64,000 nucleotides of DNA from Dokdonia sp. Dokd-P16 (GCF_003095655.1 NZ_CP029151.1:2603001-2667000), one strand, 5' to 3'. Numbered from the stretch's first letter, positions 45,562-55,901 are shown. The notes: generated by a model not told the origin, from the letters alone. A program made the numbers and translations.

Positions 45562-46506
45562 ATGAAACAACTACATCTTATAGTCCTATTAGTTATTACG
45601 GGTTTGAGTCTTACAGAAGTAAGTGCACAGCAAGACCCACAGTATACACAATACATGTATAATACTGTAGCTATAAATCCAGCATATGCAGGTAACAGAG
45701 GTGTTACTAGTATTGTGGGGTTACATAGAAGTCAATGGGTAGGGCTTGAAGGGGCTCCTCGCACACAAAGTTTAAGTATACATTCTCCTATAGGCGAAGG
45801 TAAAGTTGGGCTTGGTTTATCAATTGTTAATGACGCATTAGGACCTGCACAAGAAACTTACATAGGTGCAGATTTTAGTTATACAATTAATACATCAAAT
45901 AGTGGGAAACTTAGTTTTGGATTGAAGGCAGGAGGACACGTACTCGATGTAGATTTTTCAAAACTTACGCTTTTTGATGTTTCTGATCCTCGTTTTTCTC
46001 AAAATATAGATAATAAAATTTCACCAATTATTGGAGCCGGACTTTATTATCATACTGATAGATTTTATGCAGGATTAAGTGTGCCTAACCTGATTCAAAC
46101 AGAGCATTTTGATCAAAGTAATAATAGCAACTCGGCTAGTTTCATAGCTGAAGAACGTATTAATTACTATGGTATTATGGGGTATACTTTTGATATAAGC
46201 GATCAGCTTAAATTTAAGCCTAGTACTTTAGTTAAGCTTGTGTCTGGAGCACCTTTGCAAGTTGACCTTACCGCAAATTTTCTAGTAATGGAGAAATTAC
46301 ACTTGGGAGCAGCCTATAGATGGAGTGCCGCTTTGAGTGGTTTAGTAGGTTTCCAAGTTTCAGATAGTATGCTTATAGGTCTTGCTTATGATAGAGAAAG
46401 CACTGATTTAGGAAATACAGTTTATAATGATGGAAGTTTTGAAGTGTTTTTACGTTTTGAACTTTTCAATGAGTACGACAGAATGTTAACCCCGAGATTC
46501 TTTTAA
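45562..46506 (+). CDS. PorP/SprF family type IX secretion system membrane protein
   Basis: A signal peptide (ending VSAQQ) is followed by DPQYTQYMYNTVAINPAYAG, the hallmark of the PorP/SprF family, and then by alternating beta strands of an outer-membrane barrel to residue 314. SprF-type proteins are paired with individual T9SS substrates carrying type B sorting domains and help export or anchor them. Its place 209 bases after a gene with that domain, and 12 bases before an OmpA-family gene, reproduces the known sprB/sprF-like arrangement. Confidence 0.93.
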   Translation: MKQLHLIVLLVITGLSLTEVSAQQDPQYTQYMYNTVAINPAYAGNRGVTSIVGLHRSQWVGLEGAPRTQSLSIHSPIGEGKVGLGLSIVNDALGPAQETYIGADFSYTINTSNSGKLSFGLKAGGHVLDVDFSKLTLFDVSDPRFSQNIDNKISPIIGAGLYYHTDRFYAGLSVPNLIQTEHFDQSNNSNSASFIAEERINYYGIMGYTFDISDQLKFKPSTLVKLVSGAPLQVDLTANFLVMEKLHLGAAYRWSAALSGLVGFQVSDSMLIGLAYDRESTDLGNTVYNDGSFEVFLRFELFNEYDRMLTPRFF

Positions 46507-46518
46507 TAAAAGTCTACT

Positions 46519-48465
46519 ATGAAATATATTACTATTGCACTCCTTTTGTTGACTACAATTGTAGGAAACGCACAAGAAGGAAAAATAGAGAGAGGTACAA
46601 AGAATTTCAATCAATATGATTTTGTAGATGCACAAGAAATCTACCAAAAAGTAGCAGATAAAGGCTATGAGTCTGCAGATTTATTCAAAAGGTTAGGAGA
46701 TTCTTATTATTTAAATGCACGTTATGACAAGGCCTCTATTTACTTCGGTAAGCTGATAGAGCAATTTCCTGAAGCAGCAGAAGCAGAAGCTTACTTTAGA
46801 TATGCACTCTCTTTAAGAGCAACAAAAGACTATGCATTATCAGATAGAATGATGTCTAGATTTTTTGATATCAAGGAAGATGATAAAAGAGCAGTCTTAT
46901 TCAAGGAAACTCCAGATTATTTAAGGGAAATAGATTACCAAAAAGGTTCTTATGAAGTTTCAAAAACCAAGATTAACTCTGGTTATTCAGACTTTGGTCC
47001 TATGCTTTATAAGGACAAACTTATCTTCGCTTCTAACAGAGATACAGGATCTTTTACAAAGCGTATACACAAGTGGAATGGTCAGCCATTTTTAAACTTA
47101 TACCAAGTAAGTTTGAATAAAGTTGATCAAGATGCTGGCAATAGATATGTTGAAAAGTTTAGCGCCCATTTAAATACACAGTACCATGAGAGTACCCCTG
47201 TATTTACAGAAGATGGTAAAACTGTTTACTTTACTCGTAATAATTATAATAACGGGAAGTATAGAGAAGATAATGATGGGACAAATAAGCTTAAGCTTTA
47301 TAAAGCATCACTAGTTAATGGTAAATGGACAGATTCTCAAGAGCTTCCATTTAATAGTGATGAGTATACAGTAGCTCACCCGGCGTTAAGCGTGGATGGC
47401 AGTCGACTGTATTTTTCATCTGATATGCCTGGAAGTTTTGGACTTTCTGATTTATGGTATGTATCTATAAATGATGATGAAACCTATGGAACACCTGTAA
47501 ATCTAGGTAGCGGTATTAATACGGAAGGTAGAGAGTCATTTCCTTTTATTAGTTCGGAAAATGATATTTATTTTGCATCAGACGGTCATCCTGGATTGGG
47601 AGGTTTAGATCTATTTGTTACTGCTTTAGGTAAAAATGGAGAAACTGCAGAAATACTTAACTTAGGAGAGCCTGCAAATACCTCAAAAGATGATTTTGCC
47701 TTTGTAATAAATAGTGAGTCTAATACTGGGTTTTTGTCATCTAATCGTGGTAACAGAGGAATAGATGATGATATTTATATGCTTAAGCAAATAAAGAAAC
47801 CTTCTGCTCCTTGTGATATTTTATTATCAGGTATTGTTACAGATAAAAATACAGGAGCTTATCTTGAGGGTGCAACAGTAAGTTTGTATGACACGAACAA
47901 TAATTTGTTCAAATCTGTTGTCACTGGAGCATCTGCAGCGTTTGCTTTCATTCCTGATTGTGATAAGATTTTCCTTATCAGAGCAGAGAAGGAAGGATAC
48001 AATACTTCGGAGAAAATGGTAACCACGCCTAATGTTTCTTCTGAAATAGAAGAGATATTACAGTTAGAAAAAACATTAAAACCAGTGGTTCCTGGAGATG
48101 ATATTGCAAAAATATTAGACCTTAATCCTATATACTTCAACTTTGATAAGTATGATATACGTCCAGATGCAGAGGTAGAGCTTGCTAAGGTATTAGTATA
48201 TATGGAAACTTACCCTTCTGTGCGCATAGACGTACGATCTCATACAGATAGTAGAGGTAGAGATGCGTATAACCTTAATTTATCACAAAACAGAAATGTT
48301 TCTACTAGAGACTGGCTTATTTCAAAAGGGATAAGTGCATCAAGATTGACCGGAAAGGGATATGGAGAAACACAGCTTGTTAACGACTGTGGTAATGGTG
48401 TACGTTGTAGTAAGGAGCAACATCAATTAAATAGACGTAGTGAGTTTATAGTAGTAAGTAATTAG
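46519..48465 (+). CDS. OmpA-family protein with TPR-like, WD40/PD40 and carboxypeptidase-regulatory-like parts
   Basis: The 648-aa protein opens with a signal peptide (ending GNAQ), then a helical TPR-like region (to about 140), a beta-propeller with PD40 motifs (LIFASNRDTG, VYFTRNN, LYFSSDMPGS, IYFASDGHPG) to about 430, a carboxypeptidase-regulatory-like domain (ILLSGIVTDKNTGAYLEGAT) and a C-terminal OmpA domain. The latter has FNFDKYDIRPDAEVELAKV and RSHTDSRGRDAYN, residues that bind peptidoglycan. Relatives (PorE-like) stand next to PorP/SprF genes and link T9SS machinery to the cell wall. It ends in a terminator and closes the surface locus. Confidence 0.9.
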   Translation: MKYITIALLLLTTIVGNAQEGKIERGTKNFNQYDFVDAQEIYQKVADKGYESADLFKRLGDSYYLNARYDKASIYFGKLIEQFPEAAEAEAYFRYALSLRATKDYALSDRMMSRFFDIKEDDKRAVLFKETPDYLREIDYQKGSYEVSKTKINSGYSDFGPMLYKDKLIFASNRDTGSFTKRIHKWNGQPFLNLYQVSLNKVDQDAGNRYVEKFSAHLNTQYHESTPVFTEDGKTVYFTRNNYNNGKYREDNDGTNKLKLYKASLVNGKWTDSQELPFNSDEYTVAHPALSVDGSRLYFSSDMPGSFGLSDLWYVSINDDETYGTPVNLGSGINTEGRESFPFISSENDIYFASDGHPGLGGLDLFVTALGKNGETAEILNLGEPANTSKDDFAFVINSESNTGFLSSNRGNRGIDDDIYMLKQIKKPSAPCDILLSGIVTDKNTGAYLEGATVSLYDTNNNLFKSVVTGASAAFAFIPDCDKIFLIRAEKEGYNTSEKMVTTPNVSSEIEEILQLEKTLKPVVPGDDIAKILDLNPIYFNFDKYDIRPDAEVELAKVLVYMETYPSVRIDVRSHTDSRGRDAYNLNLSQNRNVSTRDWLISKGISASRLTGKGYGETQLVNDCGNGVRCSKEQHQLNRRSEFIVVSN

Positions 48466-48493
48466 TACTAAAATCTCATATATTAATAATAAG

Positions 48494-48520
48494 AGCGCCT
48501 CAATAGAGGCGCTTTTTTTA
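48494..48520 (+). terminator. Rho-independent terminator after the surface locus
   Basis: AGCGCCTC-AATA-GAGGCGCT followed by seven T residues; 28 bases after the OmpA-family stop codon and before idi. Confidence 0.92.
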
Positions 48521-48547
48521 TGAGTTATTTGTATTTTTACAAAGCTT

Positions 48548-49066
48548 ATGAAAGAAGAATTAGTCATCCTTGTGGATGAAAATGACAATCAAATAGGGCT
48601 TATGCCCAAAATGGAAGCTCATGAAAAAGCTGTGTTACACAGGGCTTTTTCCGTGTTTGTTTTTAACAGTAAGAATGAACTTATGTTACAGCAACGAGCA
48701 TTACACAAATACCATAGTCCAGGACTCTGGACAAATACTTGCTGCAGTCACCAGCGTGAGGGGGAAAGTAATGTAGAAGCCGGTATGCGACGTCTTCAAG
48801 AAGAAATGGGCTTTTCTGTATCCTTAGAAGAGACTATCTCATTTATTTACAAAGCTCCTTTTGATAATGGTCTTACAGAGCATGAGCTAGATCATATCCT
48901 AATAGGTCATTCTGAACAATCTCCGGCTATCAATGAAGATGAAGTTGCGGCTTGGAAATGGATGGATCTAGAAGATGTGAAAACTGATATTGCAAATCAT
49001 CAAGAACTATATACAGAGTGGTTTAAAATCATTTTTGATAAATTTTATACCCACATTAAGCGATGA
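48548..49066 (+). CDS. idi: Isopentenyl-diphosphate delta-isomerase, type I
   Basis: The 172-aa Nudix-fold enzyme interconverts IPP and DMAPP in isoprenoid synthesis. The active-site cysteine is in WTNTCCSHQREGE, followed by the Nudix-like GMRRLQEEMGF and late DEVAAWKWMDL segments, all at the spacing known for the family. The stop overlaps the next start by four bases (ATGA), so idi, the QueD-like gene and the peroxiredoxin gene are one tightly packed operon, although their roles are not obviously related. Confidence 0.93.
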   Translation: MKEELVILVDENDNQIGLMPKMEAHEKAVLHRAFSVFVFNSKNELMLQQRALHKYHSPGLWTNTCCSHQREGESNVEAGMRRLQEEMGFSVSLEETISFIYKAPFDNGLTEHELDHILIGHSEQSPAINEDEVAAWKWMDLEDVKTDIANHQELYTEWFKIIFDKFYTHIKR

Positions 49067-49473
49067 GAATAACTGCACATAGAAAAGCGCATTTTAATGC
49101 CGCTCATAGATTGTACAGAGCAGACTGGGACGATGCAAAGAATATGCAAATATTTGGGAAGTGTAGTAACCCTAATTTTCACGGTCATAATTATGATCTC
49201 ACAGTTAGTGTAAGTGGGGAAATTGATCCTGAAACAGGATTTCTCATTGACCTTAAGATTTTAAAAGATATTATAAAGGCAGAGGTAGAGGATTATTTAG
49301 ACCACAAGAATCTTAATCTTGAGGTTCCAGAATTTAAATCTTTAAATCCGACAGCCGAAAATATAGCGGTTGTGATTCATAAAAAGATTAAAGCGGTTTT
49401 AGATCCTAAATTTGATTTAGAGATCACCTTATATGAGACGCCTCGTAACTTTGTAACCTATAAAGGCGAATAA
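49063..49473 (+). CDS. 6-carboxytetrahydropterin synthase / PTPS family (QueD-like)
   Basis: The 136-aa protein carries the zinc-binding histidines of the family (His15 in HFNAAHRL, His40 and His42 in NFHGHNY) and a catalytic cysteine (Cys34 in GKCSNPN). The LDHKNLNL and late ETPRNFVTY segments are also typical. QueD converts dihydroneopterin triphosphate to 6-carboxytetrahydropterin in queuosine synthesis; some relatives are tetrahydrobiopterin-type. Other queuosine genes are not nearby, so the exact reaction is assumed. Confidence 0.88.
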   Translation: MRITAHRKAHFNAAHRLYRADWDDAKNMQIFGKCSNPNFHGHNYDLTVSVSGEIDPETGFLIDLKILKDIIKAEVEDYLDHKNLNLEVPEFKSLNPTAENIAVVIHKKIKAVLDPKFDLEITLYETPRNFVTYKGE

Positions 49474-49475
49474 CT

Positions 49476-49928
49476 ATGGCATTAAAGATAGGAGATAAGG
49501 CACCTGGTTTTACGCTTAATAATCAAGACAACGAGTCAGTAATTGTAGACGAATTGATAGGGAAGGTACCTATGGTAATCTATTTTTATCCTAAAAACTT
49601 TACACCTGGTTGTACTGCTCAAGCTTGTAGTTTTAGAGATCAGTACCAAGATTTTACAGATGCAGGAGCAAAAGTATTTGGCATAAGTGCAGATAGCGTA
49701 GAAAGTCATAAACGCTTTAGAGCAAAGCATAATTTACCATTTGATACGCTTTCAGACGCAAATAATAAGGTGCGTAAAAAATATGGTGTAAAGAATGAAC
49801 TATTGGGTCTACTGCCTGGTAGAGAAACTTTCGTAGTAGATGCAAGTGGAATTATAAAGATGCGTTTCAATAGCATGATGGCTGCAAAACATATACCTAA
49901 AGCACTTGCAGTTATTAAAGGATTATAA
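49476..49928 (+). CDS. Peroxiredoxin, BCP/PrxQ type
   Basis: The 150-aa thiol peroxidase reduces peroxides using thioredoxin-like donors. The peroxidatic cysteine Cys46 and the resolving Cys51 lie in NFTPGCTAQACSFRD, the five-residue spacing of the alpha2-type PrxQ group. GISADSVESHKRF and the late GRETFVVDASG match the AhpC-TSA fold. It begins two bases after the QueD-like stop. A bidirectional hairpin follows. Confidence 0.92.
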   Translation: MALKIGDKAPGFTLNNQDNESVIVDELIGKVPMVIYFYPKNFTPGCTAQACSFRDQYQDFTDAGAKVFGISADSVESHKRFRAKHNLPFDTLSDANNKVRKKYGVKNELLGLLPGRETFVVDASGIIKMRFNSMMAAKHIPKALAVIKGL

Positions 49929-49940
49929 GTCAAAGCACTT

Positions 49941-49953
49941 TTTCGCGAAAGCG
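49941..49953. repeat. Dispersed palindrome (imperfect left half)
   Basis: TTTCGCGAAAGCG with the left arm altered to CACTT; lies between the peroxiredoxin stop and the terminator. Confidence 0.75.
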
Positions 49954-49980
49954 TAACTATTAAATATCAACACAAAAATA

Positions 49981-50010
49981 AAAGGGAGATGCTTAGCATC
50001 TCCCTTTTTA
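49981..50010. terminator. Bidirectional terminator
   Basis: AAAGGGAGATGC-TTA-GCATCTCCCTTT between the convergent peroxiredoxin and PLP-enzyme genes; T-rich on both outgoing sides. Confidence 0.9.
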
Positions 50011-50012
50011 TG

Positions 50013-51842
50013 TTATATAGACTTTACAAAATCTAGAAATACCTTTTTATGTAAATCTAAATCTAAATCTGGTGAGAGAGAAGCTCTCACGATGTAATCT
50101 TTATCACCTTCTTTAGTGGTTCCTTGCGTCGAGGTAGCTGGAATAGTCCAGTAACAGCCTTTAAGCTGGCCGTAGCTTACACAAAATTTACTTTCATTAG
50201 GAATCTCTGTAATCATTAAGTTAATAAGCTTAAGATTAAGAGCTCTTTTGTATTGCTCTCTCTCCACGTCATTAGCTCCCTTAGTAGGTAAATCTAGAGA
50301 AAATACCGAAGGAGTAAATCCTTGTGCGGCTAGCTCTTCTGATACAAAATTGATTTTTGCACCCGGAAGTTCCTTTTCTATAAAGGTTACAAACTCACGA
50401 GTGTTTACATAAGCCGCTGCAATACGCTCGTTCATAGAAGGTAACTGTGCCGCTAGAATCTCATATTGTAAATCTGTCGCCTCGTTATCGCAAAGCTCAA
50501 GGTGAAAAAAGATGCTCTTAATGAGGTCTTCTGCTTTATTGTTTACTACGCAATAGCCTGCAGTACATTTACCGCCACTTGGAAATTTTGATCCGCTGGC
50601 ATAAGAAATGGTGCGTACAGTAGATAGTATTTTATCTTCTCCTAAGAAGTGAACATTAGGACAAAACGTTTGATCGAGAATAAAAACAGGGTCTATTGCT
50701 GTTTCTCCAGTAGGCGTAGTGCGCTTTTTACTAAGCGCTTCTTTTAGTTTTAAAAGATCTGGAACTTCTACCCTTGGGTTCGTTGGTATTTCTGCAATAA
50801 TATAAGGTACTGCATCCTGTGCAGCTATTTTAGTAAGTACAGTGTCTATGCTCTGTACCATATCATTATCACCATCAACAGGAAGATCCACAACTTCTAC
50901 ATTATCAAGGCAAGCAGCAACGCGTCTAGATTGATCATTTGTACCACCATAACAGTTAGGAGGGACAATAAATTTAATCTCCTTTCCAGGATGTTTATTG
51001 ATAGCGTCATCCACTAACCCCATCATGATAGCATATTGTATAGAAAGTCCGCTAGAAGCCACGAGAGGCTCTGTATCGGTTCCATTTACTTCTTTAATGA
51101 GTTCGTGTACACGTGCTTTATCTTTTGCTACATTACCAGCCGTATATTTAATCGGAGCATTATGCACCAATGATGTTAATGCTACTAACGAATTTGAAGG
51201 TGTCATGGCAATAGTTTCCCTTCTACGCACGTGTTGAATATCTGAAACGTAGTCGTGATTGTCCTCACCGTTTATAACGAGCAAACTACCTATATTTTTA
51301 TATACACTTACGTGAAAATCAATGCTGTTTGCTATAGGTTCTGCTTTTATTTGGTTCTTTTGCGAGAGATAAACAGTACTTCCGTCAAAAGCCGAAATAT
51401 CTTCTGGACTGTCCACTTGGTTAAGTTCAAAGTGATAACCGTAAACGCGTTTCAGGGCTTCTACATCAAAAATAGCAGGAAGTTTTCCTGTGTAGTTGAT
51501 TTGCGTCTTTTTACCGTCTAATAAATTCTTTCTCAGCACGGCAAGTACTGGAACAGTAATAGAATCAAAGCTAATAACGCTGTCTGATTCTAGGTGTAAT
51601 AATCTCGCAACGCTCCATTCTAGAATACTAGAAAGTGGGTGGCCTAACCTTATGTAATCATAGGCTGTTGGAAGATTTGCAAGAGCAACAGTAGTTGCAT
51701 TTTTCTCATTGTATAAAGCTTCAAATTCATCTAAAAACTCAGATTTTGCAAGCGTTTCATTATAAATATCCAATCTATGGGTAGTAAGATCTATCCAGTC
51801 GTTGGGCATATTATCGAGTACTTCTTTGATGTAGTGTAACAT
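50013..51842 (-). CDS. Large Cys/Met-metabolism-type PLP enzyme
   Basis: At 609 aa this is longer than most bacterial members. The PLP core is in the C-terminal two-thirds: VASSGLSIQYAIMMG near residue 265, a PPNCYGGTND segment, DPVFILDQTFCP with the cofactor-binding Asp, and the likely Schiff-base lysine in SYASGSKFPSGGKC. These follow the cystathionine gamma-synthase/beta-lyase order, and the length recalls fungal gamma-synthases. The first 200 residues (MLHYIKEVLDNMPND) have no recognised match. The sulfur-amino-acid role is therefore likely but the reaction is open. Confidence 0.75.
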   Translation of the reverse strand: MLHYIKEVLDNMPNDWIDLTTHRLDIYNETLAKSEFLDEFEALYNEKNATTVALANLPTAYDYIRLGHPLSSILEWSVARLLHLESDSVISFDSITVPVLAVLRKNLLDGKKTQINYTGKLPAIFDVEALKRVYGYHFELNQVDSPEDISAFDGSTVYLSQKNQIKAEPIANSIDFHVSVYKNIGSLLVINGEDNHDYVSDIQHVRRRETIAMTPSNSLVALTSLVHNAPIKYTAGNVAKDKARVHELIKEVNGTDTEPLVASSGLSIQYAIMMGLVDDAINKHPGKEIKFIVPPNCYGGTNDQSRRVAACLDNVEVVDLPVDGDNDMVQSIDTVLTKIAAQDAVPYIIAEIPTNPRVEVPDLLKLKEALSKKRTTPTGETAIDPVFILDQTFCPNVHFLGEDKILSTVRTISYASGSKFPSGGKCTAGYCVVNNKAEDLIKSIFFHLELCDNEATDLQYEILAAQLPSMNERIAAAYVNTREFVTFIEKELPGAKINFVSEELAAQGFTPSVFSLDLPTKGANDVEREQYKRALNLKLINLMITEIPNESKFCVSYGQLKGCYWTIPATSTQGTTKEGDKDYIVRASLSPDLDLDLHKKVFLDFVKSI

Positions 51843-52199
51843 TTATAAGTTTTAAAAGTGTGTATTCATTACTTGAAGACACCTTGAATATTAAATTTTT
51901 TAAAAGATAATTTTAGACGCTTTTATCGGCTATTCCTAACAATAAAGACGGTTAAATAGTGCTAGTCTCTATTAGTATAAATGTGGTCAATTATAAATAC
52001 TGTAGACCGTTCATTTACCTGAAAAATCAAGTAAAGTGTGAGCAGATAAAACGATTTTACAAAAGTATGCGAGTCATTTGCAATAGCAAAGACTCGCACA
52101 GTGAATTATTATTTTTTAATGAAGGTTTAACAATGAAATGACTTAGCTAGTAAATAGCCTAGGTATGATACATTGAAAACTTACAATGATGGTTGTTAT
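51843..52199. other. Gene-free interval
   Basis: About 357 AT-rich bases between the start of the PLP-enzyme gene and the stop of the CocE-type gene. A 60-codon plus-strand frame (51959-52141) lacks supporting features. No hairpin terminator of note was seen for the CocE gene. Confidence 0.5.
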
Positions 52200-54086
52200 C
52201 TAATCTTTGATCATTGGCAGTTCGATAGATGATGCATGTACCGCCGAGTGATGCACGTTATTATGTGCTACAACACCTTCTTTTTCATCATAATTATTTC
52301 CCCCAGTATTGAGATTGCGAGCAAAACGCGGGAAGTTACTACTTGAGATTTCTACACGAATGCGATGTCCTTTTTTAAAATAATTACTTGTAGACATCGG
52401 CGTAAGGTCTAATTTATATATTTCGCCCTTTTTCATAAATACCTCTTTGTCATATCCTTCTCGGTATCTTGCACGCTGTATCGTTTCATCCAAATTGTAC
52501 GCTCTCCCGTCTGGATAAACATCAATCAGCTTGATAGTAAAGTCGGTGTCTTTCACATCAGACGACACGTATAATGTACTATTTATAAAACCAGATACTT
52601 CTACGCCTTCTTCTAATGGATCTGTAGTATACACTAAGATGTCATTTCTAGTTTCCATTTGTTGTTGGTCAAAAGCGCCACCTTGAACGGCATTTCCTGT
52701 ACAACATACATTACCACCATAAGAAGGAACTGGTTGCATAGGGTCATATGTAAACCCATCTGCATTATCCGAAGTTGCTTTAGTAGTAGATAATGTCCCA
52801 TCTCCAAAACGGCTATTGGCATTTCCATTACTATTTAAATAATAGGTGGTAGGTTCAGCTTTTTTAGGAGGCCAGGTTTCGGCAGCTTGCCACTTATTAC
52901 TACCCATGGTATAATACTGAACTCTAGGTGTTTTTTCTTTAAAGTCATTTTTCTCACCCTTAAGCCATAAATCAAACCATCCATAAATCTGCTCTTCATA
53001 ATTGAGTGTTGCATCACCTACGCTGCGCTCACCCACAATGGTATTTTCTGTTGCTCTTGTGTATGCACAATGTAGGGTAGGAGCAATAACGAGATATTGA
53101 TTATCTCTCACAGTGGCATCCTTAGTATTATTTCTAACGTGGTTAAATAACGCTAGGTTAGGAGTAATGGAAACATCATACCAAGAGGCAAACCAGAAAC
53201 TAGGTACACCAATATCTTTGTTATCATGATAGATACCTCCTTCAAACCATGCCTTATCATTAGGTTTGCGACGTATCATTTTGTCAAAAATCTCGTTCTT
53301 ACCGTTGATGTTTTTTAAAATATCTTGAATAGGTAAGTGCTTCAAAGCCTCCGCCATATCTACTGGCGGGTTTTCTGGTGCTAGATCATAAAATCGTGAA
53401 ATTCTTATTAAATCCTCTTGTCTCGCTCCTTCAGGAATACGAGGTTTAAATTTATCATGTTCCACGCCGTACAACCATGAGAAAAAGAGCATTTGCTCAA
53501 CACCACCGCGATACCAGTTTCCTTGTTCTTGAATATCACCTATTCTTCCTACGCCAGCTCCATAACCTTGTGGTACCATAGCTGCATGAGAAGGATGATC
53601 TAGTGCTGCAACCGCCATTTGCCACTCAGCAGTAGAGGAGCATCCTAGTGTGCCAATTTTTCCGTTAGACCAGGATTGATTTTTCATCCATGTAAAGGCA
53701 TCATACCCATCTGTGAGCGGTACGCCTAGAATATCCCATTCCCCTTCAGAGTAGTATCTTCCTCTTTCGTTTTGAACTACGTAGGCATATCCTCTTTTTA
53801 CAGCTTCTAGCGCTCTTTCGGCAGTTCTTGTTCTTTGTTTTCCGTCACCCCAAGAATTAAAATTATAGGGAGTTCGCGAGAAAATAATAGGGACCTTACC
53901 ACTCGTCTTTGGTCTATAAATATCAGTAGCGAGGCGTATGCCATCACGCATGGGCATCATGACTTTTTGATCTACAATAGCTATTTGTTCAAGTTCGGCG
54001 AGTACATCGTTTTGTGCGTAAAGGGTGTCGATCGATATCATAGACATCGCAAGCGCAAGAAATAGAAAAAACGTAATTTTCTTCAT
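52200..54086 (-). CDS. CocE/NonD family hydrolase (S15 X-Pro dipeptidyl-peptidase fold), secreted
   Basis: A signal peptide (residues 1-24, ending TLYAQ) leads a 628-aa alpha/beta hydrolase. [16 protein letters not shown] opens the S15 domain, the nucleophile serine is in [12 protein letters not shown], and the catalytic histidine is probably in [10 protein letters not shown]. The C-terminal 200 residues form the jelly-roll typical of the family ([20 protein letters not shown]). Members cleave acyl esters, peptides or amide drugs; the substrate is unknown. A promoter-like sequence lies 60-75 bases upstream. Confidence 0.9.
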   Translation of the reverse strand: MKKITFFLFLALAMSMISIDTLYAQNDVLAELEQIAIVDQKVMMPMRDGIRLATDIYRPKTSGKVPIIFSRTPYNFNSWGDGKQRTRTAERALEAVKRGYAYVVQNERGRYYSEGEWDILGVPLTDGYDAFTWMKNQSWSNGKIGTLGCSSTAEWQMAVAALDHPSHAAMVPQGYGAGVGRIGDIQEQGNWYRGGVEQMLFFSWLYGVEHDKFKPRIPEGARQEDLIRISRFYDLAPENPPVDMAEALKHLPIQDILKNINGKNEIFDKMIRRKPNDKAWFEGGIYHDNKDIGVPSFWFASWYDVSITPNLALFNHVRNNTKDATVRDNQYLVIAPTLHCAYTRATENTIVGERSVGDATLNYEEQIYGWFDLWLKGEKNDFKEKTPRVQYYTMGSNKWQAAETWPPKKAEPTTYYLNSNGNANSRFGDGTLSTTKATSDNADGFTYDPMQPVPSYGGNVCCTGNAVQGGAFDQQQMETRNDILVYTTDPLEEGVEVSGFINSTLYVSSDVKDTDFTIKLIDVYPDGRAYNLDETIQRARYREGYDKEVFMKKGEIYKLDLTPMSTSNYFKKGHRIRVEISSSNFPRFARNLNTGGNNYDEKEGVVAHNNVHHSAVHASSIELPMIKD

Positions 54087-54142
54087 CGTATAGGGATATT
54101 AGCTTGTAATAAGGATTACAATAATTAATCAATAAATATGAT

Positions 54143-54162
54143 TCTAAATATACAATGAATTT
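54143..54162 (-). promoter_or_regulatory. Promoter-like 20-mer shared with the XY elements
   Basis: TCTAAATATACAATGAATTT here, upstream of the CocE/NonD gene, is identical to the 20-mer in XY copies at 7587, 9051, 12140 and 13363. On the minus strand it includes TATATTTA, a near-match to TAnnTTTG. Occurring both in a chromosomal promoter region and in each XY element, it is a credible -7 region. Confidence 0.5.
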
Positions 54163-54218
54163 ATTGGTGCTTATAATTTTTGTGGTAACAAGTGTTTAGT
54201 TTTGAGGGTAGTAAGGTG

Positions 54219-55880
54219 TCACTCCTCCCTAATCAAAGCAATTGCCTCCTTAATATATAAATCGCTATCATAGTGCAGCGCACGCTCTTTTAACTCGTGA
54301 TCTAGTCGTAAGCCTTTACGTTGTACGCCGCGATCGTCCGGATAGAAAGCGCCCACTGCTGTAAAGTCAATTTTAGTACCGTCCATGAGTGGTACTTCGT
54401 TTCTATTCATAACGGCCCCAAAGGTTTGCTCACCCATGGTAATACAATTAGGTGATGCTTGGATTGCCATTCCTATCCATTCTGCCATGCTTGCTGTTGT
54501 TCTGTCTACTAGTAAAATCACTTTCCCTTTAAAGTAGTTCTTGTTTTTCTTTCCCGCTTTAAATGGGTCTATGATAAAGCTTGTAGCTGCATTTGCTCCA
54601 TAGTTTCCATAAGCAGGTTTTTCGGCGGTTAGCGTTTTCAAAAATGTTGTTCTATCTGGATACAGATACTTCGCTATATATGCAGTACTTATATTCCTCG
54701 GATAGTTACGTAGATCTATGATAATACCTTTAAATAGTTCAAAATCACGAAAAGCTTCTTTCAGTTGGTTTTTATCAATGTTGTATAAATTTATATACCC
54801 AATCTTATCACTTACTATTTTCCAGTCCTCGCTCGCAGTAGGCTTTAAGCGCTCATACTTTTGGTAGGGATATGCTAATGGGCTTAGTTGGATATACTGC
54901 TCTTTGTTTTGACCATTTGTTTTTAATATACTAACAAGAATAGAATCCTTAGTCGATGCCAGTAAATAGGTTTTTTCAATAGCGCGTCTTAGATGATTCT
55001 TGTTTGAAGCACTTATTACATCAGAAAATTTGGTGTTGTAATAGGTGTCTAGTTTTTCTCCATTCACGGCATAAATTACGTCGCCTTTAGTTAATGAGTC
55101 CTCTTGAAATATCTTTGTATCGTACACAGACGTAATCACAAGGGAATCATTAATAATCTTTCCTCCAAAGTTTGGAAACTTGTCTAATGAATCTAGCGTG
55201 TAGCTATATTGATAATTGGAATGCGAATCGTTGAGCTTGCTAAATAAATGCTCCTTGGCTTTTTCAAAATTCTCCTTGCCTTCAGCGCTAAAAGCTGGTA
55301 TTAGTTCGCTAAGAGTTTGTTCCCACGGTGTATCGGATAGGTATACATTCACATTCCAGTAATTCATCGTATTCCAGAATGAAGCAAGGAAGAGTAGCCT
55401 ATGTGCGTCATTAGTGTAATCAAAATCTGCTAAAGCACTGTCATTACTAAAATCAATGGAACTGCTTAGTTTTTTAATATCAGCATAATGATTTTTATAG
55501 TTGGCGTTATTTTTTAAGTCGCTAAGTAGTTGCGATAGCTGCACACTATAACCAGACTCATTAATCCACTTAAAATTATAATTTTTGGTAAAAAGCTCTT
55601 GTTTAAAGTCCTCTTTTATGTCAAAATCTGAGGTTCCATAACTTTCTATCCAAGCAATCATTTCCTTGTCAAAAGCTTCCTTTGTAACTATTGAGGACAG
55701 TTTTTGATATTTCTTAATAAATTCTTTATTGACGTTATAGGCGCCGTTACTTATATCTGGGTGGTAATATTTTAGTAAGCCCCAGATTTTAATAAAATGA
55801 TCCTCTTTTTCATGTTCCTCTATTTGACTAAATGAACTGGTAAGATTAAAGCAGAGTAGGAGTACTAAAATATATTTCAT
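54219..55880 (-). CDS. S41 family peptidase, secreted
   Basis: The 553-aa protein has a signal peptide (ending SFSQ) and a helical N-terminal region. A PDZ-like part is suggested by KGDVIYAVNGEKLD near residue 270. The C-terminal-processing-protease core has IIDLRNYPRN and LLVDRTTASMAEWIGMAIQ, where the serine of TTASMAEW is the nucleophile. It resembles tail-specific proteases but the large N-terminal part is unassigned. It is the last of a same-strand group with the M23 gene downstream across an intergenic palindrome. Confidence 0.85.
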   Translation of the reverse strand: MKYILVLLLCFNLTSSFSQIEEHEKEDHFIKIWGLLKYYHPDISNGAYNVNKEFIKKYQKLSSIVTKEAFDKEMIAWIESYGTSDFDIKEDFKQELFTKNYNFKWINESGYSVQLSQLLSDLKNNANYKNHYADIKKLSSSIDFSNDSALADFDYTNDAHRLLFLASFWNTMNYWNVNVYLSDTPWEQTLSELIPAFSAEGKENFEKAKEHLFSKLNDSHSNYQYSYTLDSLDKFPNFGGKIINDSLVITSVYDTKIFQEDSLTKGDVIYAVNGEKLDTYYNTKFSDVISASNKNHLRRAIEKTYLLASTKDSILVSILKTNGQNKEQYIQLSPLAYPYQKYERLKPTASEDWKIVSDKIGYINLYNIDKNQLKEAFRDFELFKGIIIDLRNYPRNISTAYIAKYLYPDRTTFLKTLTAEKPAYGNYGANAATSFIIDPFKAGKKNKNYFKGKVILLVDRTTASMAEWIGMAIQASPNCITMGEQTFGAVMNRNEVPLMDGTKIDFTAVGAFYPDDRGVQRKGLRLDHELKERALHYDSDLYIKEAIALIREE

Positions 55881-55901
55881 GAAGGTTTTAATTGTTACAG
55901 G

